From NCBI RefSeq assembly GCF_001654915.1, contig NZ_LXEQ01000065.1: DNA of 64,000 nucleotides, one strand, 5' to 3'. This stretch comes from Buttiauxella ferragutiae. Lineage in GTDB: Bacteria > Pseudomonadota > Gammaproteobacteria > Enterobacterales > Enterobacteriaceae. The notes beneath the pieces are model-generated. The model was not told where the DNA came from. It did not search any database and was given only the letters and a program-made list of their open reading frames with translations. Positions 1-7,838 of the stretch are shown here, one piece after another. The first letter of the stretch is position 1; each line of letters starts with the position of its first letter. A program made the translations under genes and the position numbers.

Positions 1-22
1 CAATCGCCGCAAGCGGCGATTG
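1..22. repeat. Perfect palindrome, probable transcription terminator stem
   Basis: Arms CAATCGCCGC and GCGGCGATTG flank a 2-base AA centre and pair perfectly over 10 bp. It sits at the window edge downstream of pgpA, in a spot where E. coli has convergent genes (pgpA and yajO). It could end the gene lying off the left edge, or pgpA; a T-run is not clear on the visible side. Confidence 0.5.
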
Positions 23-226
23 ATTTGCCGGGCGCCAGGATTATCAAGGGATTGGCGTTAACCCCTTGATTCGCTCACCGTTTTCTGGAATTAAAGAGAT
101 AACTGAACTCACGGGTGAACGGAAAATCAGCGAGGCTTAAAGATCTCACCCTGATAAAATTGCCAGGGCGAGTTGTGTATTAGAGACAGCCCTTAGGGAG
201 AGGGCTGGCGTGAGGGTTGTCCTAAA
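23..226. other. Intergenic region downstream of pgpA
   Basis: No reading frame here resembles a protein I know; the three plus frames all stop early. The segment holds a small hairpin at 188-206 (arms AGCCCT/AGGGCT) followed by GGCGTGAGGG, a sequence related to the terminator repeat after pepD at 63475-63557. Bases about 60-170 weakly resemble 5090-5210 upstream of tsx (shared GGTGAACG and ATAAA-TTGCC blocks). Confidence 0.4.
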
Positions 227-733
227 TCAGAACAAGCCAATCGGCCAATGGTGCCCAATCAGATAAATCACGCCCGCAGAAATAACACCCGCGACAATGT
301 CATCTACCATGATCCCCATACCGCCGTGAATATTGCGGTCAAACCAGCGGATGGGCCACGGCTTCCAGATATCAAAGATGCGGAAAATCACAAAGCCTGC
401 AGCCACCCAGCGCCAGTCGTTAATTGGCAGCGCCATCAGGGTTATCCACATGCCGATGAACTCATCCCACACGATGCTGCCGTGGTCATGAACGCCCATA
501 TCACGTGCAGTCTGGTGGCAAAGATAAACCCCGATACAAATGCCGAGCATGATAACCATCGAGTAGAGCTGCCACGGCAGCAGGGTCATCAGATACCAGA
601 ACGGGATCGCCGCGAGCGACCCCGCTGTACCGGGCATAATCGGGCTTAATCCGCTACCAAACCCGGTGGCGAGCAAGTGCCACGGGTTGCTAAGCTTTAG
701 ACGGCTTTTAGCCACATCTTTAGAGCGAGGCAA
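227..733 (-). CDS. pgpA: Phosphatidylglycerophosphatase A
   Basis: Inner-membrane phosphatase that removes the phosphate from phosphatidylglycerophosphate to give phosphatidylglycerol. The 168-residue protein is hydrophobic, with several membrane segments, and keeps the family blocks GTAGSLAAIPFWYLM near residue 35 and VHDHGSIVWDEFIGMW near residue 82. It is the last gene of the nrdR-ribD-ribH-nusB-thiL-pgpA cluster and overlaps the end of thiL by 14 bp. The start is a TTG at 733. The E. coli ATG position, three codons upstream, reads ACG here because the overlapping thiL tyrosine codon is TAC. An AAGGA motif lies 10 bases before the TTG. Confidence 0.93.
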   Translation of the reverse strand: MPRSKDVAKSRLKLSNPWHLLATGFGSGLSPIMPGTAGSLAAIPFWYLMTLLPWQLYSMVIMLGICIGVYLCHQTARDMGVHDHGSIVWDEFIGMWITLMALPINDWRWVAAGFVIFRIFDIWKPWPIRWFDRNIHGGMGIMVDDIVAGVISAGVIYLIGHHWPIGLF

Positions 734-1697
734 AGTGGTCGTATCCTTTTAAATCCAGGGTTACCGGTTTGCCATTTTGCAGGAACTGTAGCCCTTCAGA
801 AGCGGGTCCAACCTGGCCGATACAGGTAAACGGAACGCCAAGATTGCCGATGGCGACGTCCAGCGCACCGCGATTAACTTCTGGCACGGTGAAACACAGT
901 TCGTAATCTTCGCCGCCAGAAAGCGCCCATTGCAAAGCTTGATCAGCACTGACATTCGCTTTCAGGGCATCAGAATATGGCAGAGCATCGAGATCAACGC
1001 GTGCACCACATTCACTAGCTTTAAGGATATGACCCAAATCGGAAATTAGCCCGTCAGAAAGATCAATTGCGCTGCTCGCCAGATCGCGCAAGGCCTGGCC
1101 CTGTAAAATCCGAGCTGTTGGGCGTAAATGGCGTTGTTTCAGATAGGCCGCTTGAGCGGGATCTTTGACGGTTAAACGGTCCTGCAAGATAGCCAGGCCC
1201 GCGGCGCTATCACCAGGCGTGCCGGTGACATAAATCCAGTCGCCAATGCGCGCACCGCTGCGTTTTAGCGCACGGCCAGCAGGCACCAGGCCATGAATGC
1301 CAAGCGTCATGGAAAGTGGCCCACGGGTCGTGTCGCCGCCAATCAGCTGCATATCGTAGTATTCGAGTTGCTCAAACAGGCTGTCGCTGAAGGCTTCAAG
1401 CCAGCTTTCATCGACTTCAGGAAGGGTAATAGCCAGCGTTAGCCAGGCAGGATCAGCGCCCATAGCGGCCAGATCGCTTAAATTTACCGCCAGCGTTTTG
1501 TAACCCAAATCGCGGGGGTTAATATCAGCCAGGAAATGAATGCCCGAGACAAGTGTATCGGTACTGATCGCGAGGACCTGCTTTTCGGCTACCGTTAGCA
1601 ACGCACAATCATCGCCAATTCCGGTTTCCACATCGCGGCGGGAACTGCTTACGCGATCAAAATAACGGGCAATTAAGGAAAACTCACCGCATGCCAT
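720..1697 (-). CDS. thiL: Thiamine-monophosphate kinase
   Basis: Phosphorylates thiamine monophosphate with ATP to the active cofactor thiamine diphosphate in the cytoplasm. The 325 residues match the usual length. They show the N-terminal GIGDDCA metal/ATP motif (near residue 27), the LAVNLSDLAAMGA block (near 70), GGDTTRG (about 120) and the C-terminal SGGEDYELCF block, all typical of the ThiL/PurM fold. It lies 57 bp after nusB, with a 6-bp GC stem in between, and its 3' end overlaps pgpA. Confidence 0.97.
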   Translation of the reverse strand: MACGEFSLIARYFDRVSSSRRDVETGIGDDCALLTVAEKQVLAISTDTLVSGIHFLADINPRDLGYKTLAVNLSDLAAMGADPAWLTLAITLPEVDESWLEAFSDSLFEQLEYYDMQLIGGDTTRGPLSMTLGIHGLVPAGRALKRSGARIGDWIYVTGTPGDSAAGLAILQDRLTVKDPAQAAYLKQRHLRPTARILQGQALRDLASSAIDLSDGLISDLGHILKASECGARVDLDALPYSDALKANVSADQALQWALSGGEDYELCFTVPEVNRGALDVAIGNLGVPFTCIGQVGPASEGLQFLQNGKPVTLDLKGYDHFASL

Positions 1698-1730
1698 GCG
1701 TTATGCCTATAAATGAAATAGATAAAGAAA

Positions 1731-1748
1731 GGCCGGAATTAACCGGCC
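1731..1748 (-). terminator. Short GC hairpin between nusB and thiL
   Basis: Arms GGCCGG and CCGGCC are separated by six A/T bases. On the minus strand the stem is followed by TTTCTTT, so it may act as a weak terminator or processing site that lowers thiL-pgpA expression relative to nusB. The stem is only 6 bp, so full termination is doubtful. Confidence 0.4.
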
Positions 1749-1754
1749 AGAAGA

Positions 1755-2174
1755 TTACTTTTTGCGGGGACGAATTTGCGGAGCAGCTTTATCAAGAACA
1801 CCATTCACGAACTTGTGGCTATCTTCGGCACCGAAGGTTTTCGCAAGATCGATGGCTTCGTTAATCGCCACTTTGTATGGCACGTCATCACGTTTAGCCA
1901 GTTCAAACAGTGCGATACGCAGAACCGCTTTTTCTACCTGACCCAACTCTTCGAGCTGGCGAGACAGGTAAGGCTTCATCAGCCCATCCAGATACGCGCT
2001 GTTAGTAGCCACCCCGACCAACAGTTCGCGGAAGTAGTTAACGTCAACGTCTTTGACGTCCTGTTCCGCCAGGAACTGGTATTCGACATCAGCGATGTCA
2101 TTTCGAGATAACTGCCAGGAGTATAGCGCCTGAACGGCACACTCACGGGCACGGCGACGAGCAGCAGGTTTCAC
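1755..2174 (-). CDS. nusB: Transcription antitermination protein NusB
   Basis: All-helical RNA-binding protein that, with NusE (ribosomal protein S10), binds boxA in rRNA leaders and lambda nut sites to build antitermination complexes. The 139 residues equal the E. coli length. The Arg-rich N-terminus (PAARRRARECAVQALYSW) that contacts RNA and the C-terminal FVNGVLDKAA motif are intact. It follows ribH by 20 bp in the same orientation, the conserved riboflavin-nusB arrangement. Confidence 0.97.
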   Translation of the reverse strand: MKPAARRRARECAVQALYSWQLSRNDIADVEYQFLAEQDVKDVDVNYFRELLVGVATNSAYLDGLMKPYLSRQLEELGQVEKAVLRIALFELAKRDDVPYKVAINEAIDLAKTFGAEDSHKFVNGVLDKAAPQIRPRKK

Positions 2175-2194
2175 AGATTTCCCCTTACAAAAAA

Positions 2195-2665
2195 TCAGGC
2201 CTTGATGGCTTTCAATACATTAATCATTTCAAGCGCGGTCAGTGCAGCTTCTGCACCTTTGTTACCGGCTTTTGTGCCAGCGCGTTCGATGGCTTGTTCA
2301 ATACTTTCGGTGGTCAGCACGCCAAAGGCGACTGGAATACCACTTTCCTGCGCAACATGTGCCAGGCCATTGCTGGCACCACCAGCAACATATTCAAAGT
2401 GAGCTGTGCCGCCACGGATAACCGTACCCAGCGCAATAATCGCGTCGTAACGACCGGTTTTCGCCAGTGCGTCAGCCGCAAGTGGCAGCTCATAAGCACC
2501 CGGAACCCAGACCACGGTGATGTTTTCATCTTTAACCTGGCCGATACGTTTCAGGGCGTCAATCGCACCATCCAACAGGCTGTCATTGATGAAGTTGTTA
2601 AAACGCGCGATGGTGATGGCGACGCGAGCGTCTGGAGTTGCAACGGCTGCTTCAATAATGTTCAT
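2195..2665 (-). CDS. ribE: 6,7-dimethyl-8-ribityllumazine synthase
   Basis: Condenses 5-amino-6-ribitylamino-uracil with dihydroxybutanone phosphate to give the lumazine precursor of riboflavin, as a large oligomeric shell. The 156 residues include ARFN near residue 21, the PGAYELP substrate loop near 55, the GTVIRGGTAHF catalytic block with its histidine near 89, and a C-terminal GNKGAEAALTALEM helix. The gene is also called ribH. It lies between ribD and nusB on the same strand; a GC-rich hairpin (2691-2705) lies upstream toward ribD. Confidence 0.97.
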   Translation of the reverse strand: MNIIEAAVATPDARVAITIARFNNFINDSLLDGAIDALKRIGQVKDENITVVWVPGAYELPLAADALAKTGRYDAIIALGTVIRGGTAHFEYVAGGASNGLAHVAQESGIPVAFGVLTTESIEQAIERAGTKAGNKGAEAALTALEMINVLKAIKA

Positions 2666-2741
2666 AATCTTCCTTTACGGGTTCTGTTTAGCCCCGCAGG
2701 GGGGCGGATTTTATCATAATCTTTTCGCGGCTGCTTACGTT

Positions 2742-3866
2742 TTACAAGCCGGCGTATCGCGGCGTCAAATGCAGACACAAATCAGGGCCAACCTGACGGA
2801 CTTCACTAAAGCTAAATTCAGGCGCATCGGCTAATTTTTCAAGCCCAGGCAGGTTACACAAACCCCGCGCGTCATTGCCCAATAATTTCGGCGCAACGTA
2901 GACAATCAGCTCATCAACAAGGCCTGCCTGTAGCAGCGCACCGCCAAGCGTTGGGCCAGCTTCCACCCAAACAGAGTTTATCTGACGCTTGCCAAGCAAC
3001 ATCATCATTACCACCAGATCAAGGTGGCCTTTATGTTCTGGCACGATAAATTGTTCAACACCCGTAGGCCAGGTTTGCTGATCGGCCTGGCAACGGGCAA
3101 GCCAGGTCTCACCTGACTGAGCAATAATTCTGTGCTGTGGCGTCACCCGGTTTTCACGATCGAGAATAATACGCGTTGGCTGACGCAAATTTTCTTCGGC
3201 GTAAACCGCCTGAGTCGCGCTATCTAATTCATTCCAGCGCACTGTTAAAGAAGGGTTGTCCGCCAGAACGGTAGCGCTGCTGCTAAGAATCGCTGAACTT
3301 TGTGCGCGCAGACGCTGCACGTCACGGCGTGATTCAGGCGAGGTAATCCATTGGCTTTCACCGCTAGCCATCGCAGTGCGCCCATCCAGAGAAGCCCCAA
3401 GTTTGAGCTGAATAAACGGGAAACCTGTGCGCATGCGCTTGAGGAAACCGCGGTTAATCGCCTCAGCTTCGTTCATCATCAAACCGTGGCTGACTTCAAT
3501 ACCCGCCTGTTGCAGCGCATACAACCCGCGACCAGCCACTTGCGGATTCGGATCCTGCATCGCGGCAACAACACGCGAAACACCAGCAGCAATTAACGCT
3601 TCACAACAAGGTGGCGTGCGCCCGTAATGGCTGCAAGGCTCGAGCGTGACATACGCCGTGGCACCGCGAGCTTTTTCTCCAGCCATCCTTAAAGCATGCA
3701 CTTCCGCGTGGGGTTCACCGGCACGAAAATGAAAGCCCTCACCGACAATTTCACCACCTTTGGCAATCACACAGCCGACATTCGGGTTAGGTGACGTGGT
3801 AAAACGGCCATGCTTTGCCAGTTGCATTGCACGAGCCATAAATTTTTCATCAAGCGACATCAGCAT
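2742..3866 (-). CDS. ribD: Bifunctional riboflavin deaminase/reductase RibD
   Basis: Catalyses two successive riboflavin steps: deamination of the pyrimidine intermediate and NADPH reduction of its ribose. The N-terminal deaminase domain (about 1-150) has the zinc signature HAEVHAL and the PCSHYGRTPPCC block. The C-terminal reductase domain (about 150-374) has KLGASLDGRTAM and the WVEAGPTLGGALL region. The ATG overlaps the nrdR stop as TAATG, indicating translational coupling. A second in-frame ATG two codons in (3860) is possible. Length is 374 residues against about 367 in E. coli. Confidence 0.96.
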   Translation of the reverse strand: MLMSLDEKFMARAMQLAKHGRFTTSPNPNVGCVIAKGGEIVGEGFHFRAGEPHAEVHALRMAGEKARGATAYVTLEPCSHYGRTPPCCEALIAAGVSRVVAAMQDPNPQVAGRGLYALQQAGIEVSHGLMMNEAEAINRGFLKRMRTGFPFIQLKLGASLDGRTAMASGESQWITSPESRRDVQRLRAQSSAILSSSATVLADNPSLTVRWNELDSATQAVYAEENLRQPTRIILDRENRVTPQHRIIAQSGETWLARCQADQQTWPTGVEQFIVPEHKGHLDLVVMMMLLGKRQINSVWVEAGPTLGGALLQAGLVDELIVYVAPKLLGNDARGLCNLPGLEKLADAPEFSFSEVRQVGPDLCLHLTPRYAGL

Positions 3867-4315
3867 TAATCCTGTAAGCGGGCAATTTCTTCGCCAAATT
3901 CGCGGATATCTTCAAAGCTGCGATAAACCGAGGCAAAGCGGATATACGCCACTTTATCGAGTTTTTTAAGCTGCTCCATCACCAGATTACCAATCATTTT
4001 GCTTGGTACTTCTCGCTCGCCGGTTCCGCGCAACTGGGATTTAATATGGTTGACTGCCATTTCCACGTCGTCGGAACTGACCGGACGTTTCTCCAGCGCT
4101 TTTAGAATACCGCTTCGCAGCTTGTCTTCGTTAAATGGCTCGCGAACATCATTACTTTTTACTACCCGCGGCATCACCAACTCCGCCACTTCAAAAGTCG
4201 TGAAACGTTCATTGCAAACCAGGCACTGACGGCGACGACGCACGGAAGACCCTTCGCCAACAAGACGGGAATCAATCACTTTGGTGTCTACTGCGAAACA
4301 GAATGGGCAATGCAT
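3866..4315 (-). CDS. nrdR: Transcriptional repressor NrdR
   Basis: Zinc-ribbon and ATP-cone repressor of ribonucleotide reductase operons; nucleotide occupancy of the cone controls DNA binding. The chosen ATG at 4315 gives 149 residues beginning MHCPFC, as in E. coli, with AGGA six bases upstream; a start eight codons earlier is open but lacks such a site. Two CxxC pairs (residues 3-6 and 31-34) form the zinc ribbon, and the ATP cone follows from about residue 49. It heads the rib-nus-thi cluster. Confidence 0.97.
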   Translation of the reverse strand: MHCPFCFAVDTKVIDSRLVGEGSSVRRRRQCLVCNERFTTFEVAELVMPRVVKSNDVREPFNEDKLRSGILKALEKRPVSSDDVEMAVNHIKSQLRGTGEREVPSKMIGNLVMEQLKKLDKVAYIRFASVYRSFEDIREFGEEIARLQD

Positions 4316-4466
4316 GGCGCGTCCTGAAGGATTATTCAAATGAACAATAGTTTACCGCGAAGTGGCAGGAGTACAAAGGCAACGCCGCCTCATCCCGCGA
4401 AATATGACTTTTCAATGGCGAACAGCTACGCTTAAATCAGGACAAAACCTTAAGGAAAAACTATTC

Positions 4467-5027
4467 ATGACAAAGAGTTACCTAAGAATTATCCTGGTTA
4501 CCAGCCTGGTGAGTCTCAGTGCTTGTGCCCAACAAACTGAAGTGCGCCAGATGAAGAGCGAAGTGGGTTCATTGAATAAAGAGATGACACAACTCACTGA
4601 CCAAACCGTCAAACTGACGCAGCAAAATGCGCTGAATGCCAAATCAACAACCGGCGTCTATTTATTACCCGGTTCAAAAACGCCAGCGCGCCTGAATAGC
4701 CAAATAGGCAATTTGCAAATGTCACTGAGCAACATCACCCAGGAAGCGAACGGTAGCCGCGTCATGCTGATTATCAAAGGTGAATCCAACGATCCGCTGC
4801 CTGCTTTCACCGGCAAAGTAGAATGGGGGCAGATTCAAGGCACCACGGATAACTACCAGGAAGTTAACGTGCAATCGCAGCAATTCAATGCACCTGCAAG
4901 TGTATTAGCGCCGAGTGATATCAGTATTCCGTTACAGCTTTCTGGGCTTTCACCTAATCAACCAGGTTTTGTTCGTATTCATGACATTCAGCCTGTAGAC
5001 CCTTCACAGGCATTGCCCGCGCAATAA
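4467..5027 (+). CDS. yajI: Lipoprotein YajI (DUF3251 family)
   Basis: Predicted outer-membrane lipoprotein of unknown role. The chosen ATG at 4467, preceded by AAGGA, gives 186 residues with a signal peptide and a lipobox ending in Cys20 (LSAC). The next segment is a short heptad-like coiled coil (about 23-55, rich in MKSEVGSLNKEMTQL-type repeats), followed by a beta-rich DUF3251 domain. It is transcribed divergently from nrdR, as in E. coli. An upstream in-frame ATG at 4362 would bury the signal peptide and was not used. Confidence 0.92.
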   Translation: MTKSYLRIILVTSLVSLSACAQQTEVRQMKSEVGSLNKEMTQLTDQTVKLTQQNALNAKSTTGVYLLPGSKTPARLNSQIGNLQMSLSNITQEANGSRVMLIIKGESNDPLPAFTGKVEWGQIQGTTDNYQEVNVQSQQFNAPASVLAPSDISIPLQLSGLSPNQPGFVRIHDIQPVDPSQALPAQ

Positions 5028-5091
5028 TAGCCACAACCCTCACGCTTGTGCCGTCTCTTAGTGACATCTCTGTGAGTTGGGAGATTGTTCC

Positions 5092-5137
5092 GTTCACTCG
5101 GTGTTCAGTGTTTTATATAGCCACTGAACCGGTGAAC
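5092..5137. repeat. Imperfect inverted repeat downstream of yajI
   Basis: The left arm GTTCACTCGGTGTTCAGTG and right arm CACTGAACCGGTGAAC pair with three unpaired bases around an AT-rich centre (TTTTATATAG). It could stabilise or end the yajI transcript, or belong to a dispersed repeat: bases near 100-120 carry a similar GAACTCACGGGTGAACG block. Confidence 0.5.
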
Positions 5138-5222
5138 GTCAAAGGCTAAAGACAGCACCGAGCCGGTTTTGACCTTGTTCCCGGTATAAATTGCCCCGGT
5201 GTTCCCCATAAATCAGGGTTGA

Positions 5223-5329
5223 GCTGCCGGAGCAGCGAAAGAGAGCGATCGTCAGACAAAAATGTCAGGAACATTTTTGAACAACGCTTGCGTTGGCCAC
5301 GAAGTGGTTCGGCACAGGGATGTGCCGAA
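5223..5329. repeat. Array of consecutive short perfect hairpins
   Basis: Five perfect stems follow one another: GCTGC/GCAGC (5223-5236), CAAAAATGT/ACATTTTTG (5257-5279), CAACG/CGTTG (5282-5295), CCAC/GTGG (5297-5307) and TTCGGCACA/TGTGCCGAA (5308-5329). Loops are 3 to 5 bases. The last three abut with no or one base between them. The layout resembles a mobile or structured intergenic repeat or a folded RNA; I cannot assign it to a named family. Confidence 0.7.
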
Positions 5330-5566
5330 TATAAGAGACAGGTCTTTGCGGGGGGTAACCCACAGTCACATCTACGATTTTTGTTACATCTACCTGGACG
5401 CTATGCGTTAAAAACCCTCTCATCACAGCATTAAATCTAGTGATCTTAATCACATAAACTTGTAACCAATTAGCTTCTGTTTGCTTAAATTGGCGATACA
5501 GGTAAAATCTCGCCCGTTTTTAATGTGCGCAAACGTGAACGCAATCGATTACGCATGCAGCGATAA

Positions 5567-5608
5567 TGTGAAATGAAGCATATTTTTGTGAGCAGGGATT
5601 TCTATAAT
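5567..5608 (+). promoter_or_regulatory. tsx promoter with CRP-like sites
   Basis: A consensus -10 TATAAT lies at 5603-5608. Two CRP-like half-consensus sites, TGTGAAATGAAGCATA (5567-5582) and TGTGAGCAGGGATTTC (5587-5602), are stacked upstream of it. Further upstream, ACGCAATCGATTACGC (about 5539-5554) looks like a LacI-family (CytR/PurR) operator. E. coli tsx is controlled by CRP and CytR, which supports the reading; the exact sites are inferred. Confidence 0.65.
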
Positions 5609-5707
5609 AGGCGCGTCAATAAGAAACCAGCTGAATGGTTGATGACTTTAGGTGATCACTCGCTCCCTGCCCTCACGGGAATCATGTAAAAAACAGTGGC
5701 ATATAAA

Positions 5708-6601
5708 ATGAAAAAAATTATTTTGGCGGCTAGCACCGTCCTGGCGCTTTCAAGTTCTTTCACGGCTCACGCCGAAGATACAAAAAATTCCGAATATGTT
5801 TCCGACTGGTGGCATCAAAGTGTCAACGTTGTGGGCAGCTACCACACCCGCTTTGGACCACAGATCACTAACGACGTGTATCTGGAATATGAAGCATTTG
5901 CCAAAAAAGATTGGTTAGATTTTTATGGCTACATCGATATTCCAAAAACTTTCGGTTGGGGTAACGGCAACGACAAAGGTATCTGGGACGACGGTTCACG
6001 TATGTTCATGGAGATCGAACCGCGCTTCTCTATTGATAAGCTGACCGGCACCAGCCTGGCATTTGGCCCATTCAAAGAGTGGTACATCGCCAACAACTAT
6101 ATCTATGATATGGGCGCGCACGGTAACGATGCCAGCAAACAAAACACCTGGTACATGGGTCTGGGCACCGATATCGACACCGGTCTGCCAATGAGCCTGT
6201 CTCTGAACGTGTATGCGAAATACCAGTGGCAGAACTATGGCGCATCCAACGAAAACCAGTGGGATGGCTACCGTTTTAAAGTGAAATACTTTGTACCGAT
6301 TACCAGTCTGTGGGGTGGTAACCTGAGCTACATCGGCTTCACCAACTTTGACTGGGGTTCAGATCTGGGCGATGACAACTTCATCGACAATAACGGCAAA
6401 CATGCGCGTACCAGCAACTCTATCGCTTCCAGCCATGTCCTGGCTCTAAACTACGATCACTGGCACTACTCAGTTGTTGCCCGTTACTGGCACAACGGTG
6501 GTCAGTGGGCAGATAACGCCAGCCTGAACTTCGGTGAAGGTGATTTCAACGTGCGCTCTACCGGTTGGGGTGGTTACTTAGTGGTTGGGTACAACTTCTG
6601 A
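5708..6601 (+). CDS. tsx: Nucleoside-specific outer-membrane channel Tsx
   Basis: A 12-strand outer-membrane beta-barrel that lets nucleosides and deoxynucleosides diffuse in; it is also a phage T6 and colicin K receptor in E. coli. The product is 297 residues from the ATG at 5708, with signal peptide MKKIILAASTVLALSSSF.. cut near residue 22. The SDWWHQSVNVVGSYHTRFGP start of the barrel and the C-terminal VVGYNF with final Phe are conserved. A GTG at 5696 is in frame but would lengthen the signal peptide. Confidence 0.96.
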   Translation: MKKIILAASTVLALSSSFTAHAEDTKNSEYVSDWWHQSVNVVGSYHTRFGPQITNDVYLEYEAFAKKDWLDFYGYIDIPKTFGWGNGNDKGIWDDGSRMFMEIEPRFSIDKLTGTSLAFGPFKEWYIANNYIYDMGAHGNDASKQNTWYMGLGTDIDTGLPMSLSLNVYAKYQWQNYGASNENQWDGYRFKVKYFVPITSLWGGNLSYIGFTNFDWGSDLGDDNFIDNNGKHARTSNSIASSHVLALNYDHWHYSVVARYWHNGGQWADNASLNFGEGDFNVRSTGWGGYLVVGYNF

Positions 6602-6620
6602 TAACCGTCTGAAACTTTAG

Positions 6621-6656
6621 AAAAAGCCGATCTGCTCTTAGCCGATCGGCTTTTTT
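6621..6656. terminator. Bidirectional terminator after tsx
   Basis: The stem AAGCCGATC/GATCGGCTT carries an A-run before and TTTTTT after, so it can stop transcription in both directions. It separates tsx from the convergent WYL regulator, whose stop codon lies inside it. Confidence 0.85.
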
Positions 6657-7354
6657 GTTTCCGGCAAACATCCTTCACTTTGCTGCAATTGGATAAAATG
6701 GGCCAATGAACGATCTGGCCGCTCTGAAAAGTATCGTCCTGTTGGATCTACCGATACACAGCGATCGAGTCGAAAACTGCGGTAATCCTCACGCACTTCG
6801 CACCAGGCGACTAGCAGCCATACCTCTCCCCAAAATGTCAGCCCAATTGGATGGACATTCCTGTTCGACGCTCGCCCCTTCTCATCTTCATAACAAACAT
6901 GAAGCACCTGTAACTCCCCGATTGCACGATGAAAAATATCAAACCAGGTCTTAACCTGCGGGTATTTGTTAAAGTCTGGCGAAATGATGCGGCAACGCTC
7001 CGCAACAACTCGCCGCTGCGGCGTCAGTACCCCAAGCAACTTTTCCTCTGCTGTGCCCGCCGCTTGCGCAAGTGTTTCACCACTCCACGTTTGCACTAAA
7101 CGTATCGCCGCAACTAACGCTTCCACTTCACCAGGGGTGAACATCAACGGCGGCAAATCGTAGCCGGGTAATAAGCGATAACCGCAGCCCGCTTCACCCT
7201 CAATGGGAACGCCAGACAGGGACAAATCACGAATATCACGGTAGATAGTACGCTCGGATACTTCGAGGCGTTCGGCAAGCAGAGCCGCCGTCGACAACCG
7301 ACGTCCACGCAGAATTTGTACTATTTGAAAAAGGCGATCCGCTCTTCGGCTCAT
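6638..7354 (-). CDS. YafY-family HTH/WYL transcriptional regulator
   Basis: DNA-binding regulator with an N-terminal winged helix (RRADRLFQIVQILRGRRLSTAA.. and SERTIYRDIRDL, about residues 3-55) and a C-terminal WYL ligand-sensing domain (about 130-210, including the FRLDRCVSV motif). At 238 residues it has the normal length for the family. It follows the VOC protein gene on the same strand with a 72-bp gap. Family members commonly control a neighbouring small enzyme gene, so the 7839-7862 palindrome is its likely operator. E. coli has the unrelated yajD here. Confidence 0.85.
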   Translation of the reverse strand: MSRRADRLFQIVQILRGRRLSTAALLAERLEVSERTIYRDIRDLSLSGVPIEGEAGCGYRLLPGYDLPPLMFTPGEVEALVAAIRLVQTWSGETLAQAAGTAEEKLLGVLTPQRRVVAERCRIISPDFNKYPQVKTWFDIFHRAIGELQVLHVCYEDEKGRASNRNVHPIGLTFWGEVWLLVAWCEVREDYRSFRLDRCVSVDPTGRYFSERPDRSLAHFIQLQQSEGCLPETKKPIG

Positions 7355-7426
7355 AGGTTTCTTTTGTGAACGATGTGATGCCTGCCAGCATAACCGGCAG
7401 GCGTTTTCTGTTCAGTATATCCGTAC

Positions 7427-7792
7427 TCAAGACGGTTGATGTAAGCCAACCCGATTCCCTTCGCTGTCGGTGATGAGTGCAAAAGTACCAATGTCATCCG
7501 GTAATTCCTGCGGGCCGAACACACATTCGCCTCCGGCCTTGGCCACCCGTTCAAGCATGGCGCTTAAATCAGGCGCATGCAGGTAAACCACCGTGCCTTG
7601 CGCAGAAGGTTTAAACGCATCAGATTTTAGTAGTGCTCCACCGGGATTCGGCTTGGTATGTGGGAAGATGGCCATTTCCATTCCAGACATCGTTTCACGA
7701 TGAAAATCAGTCGCGAAAACAGCCTCATAAAATGCTGTTGCACGTTCCAGATCCTGTACCGGGATTTCAAACCAATTGATGATAGTGCTCAT
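7427..7792 (-). CDS. VOC (glyoxalase/bleomycin-resistance fold) protein
   Basis: A small vicinal-oxygen-chelate fold protein of 121 residues; the exact substrate cannot be told. It begins MSTIINWFEIPVQDLERATAFYEAVF, the classic first beta-alpha-beta module, and ends with GNRVGLHQPS. The ATG at 7792 is preceded by GAGGAG at ideal spacing; an earlier ATG at 7822 is less likely. It is followed by the WYL regulator gene, suggesting a two-gene operon controlled from the palindrome upstream. Similar proteins act on aldehydes or on antibiotics, but no function is shown here. Confidence 0.85.
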   Translation of the reverse strand: MSTIINWFEIPVQDLERATAFYEAVFATDFHRETMSGMEMAIFPHTKPNPGGALLKSDAFKPSAQGTVVYLHAPDLSAMLERVAKAGGECVFGPQELPDDIGTFALITDSEGNRVGLHQPS

Positions 7793-7838
7793 GTTTAACT
7801 CCTCAATGATGATGTTCAACATTGAGTCTAACTAGCCC

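Larger units (their letters stand above)
5028..5707. other. Long yajI-tsx intergenic region
   Basis: This 680-bp stretch holds no convincing gene. It contains an imperfect hairpin at 5092-5137, a run of perfect hairpins at 5223-5329 and the tsx promoter region from about 5521. A 71-codon frame at 5219-5434 crosses the hairpins and has no family likeness or start signal. Confidence 0.7.

Noticed and set aside
248..649. 133-codon frame on the plus strand opposite pgpA
   Set aside because: It lies wholly inside pgpA on the other strand, has no ribosome-binding site and its product is unlike any family.
5219..5434. 71-codon plus-strand frame between yajI and tsx
   Set aside because: Crosses the hairpin array, with biased Arg/Ser content from repeats and no start signal; repeat sequence explains it better.
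7380..7402. GCCTGCC/GGCAGGC hairpin between the VOC and WYL genes as terminator
   Set aside because: The T-rich side faces the plus strand, against the direction of both genes, so it is not a terminator for this operon; it may be only an mRNA stem.
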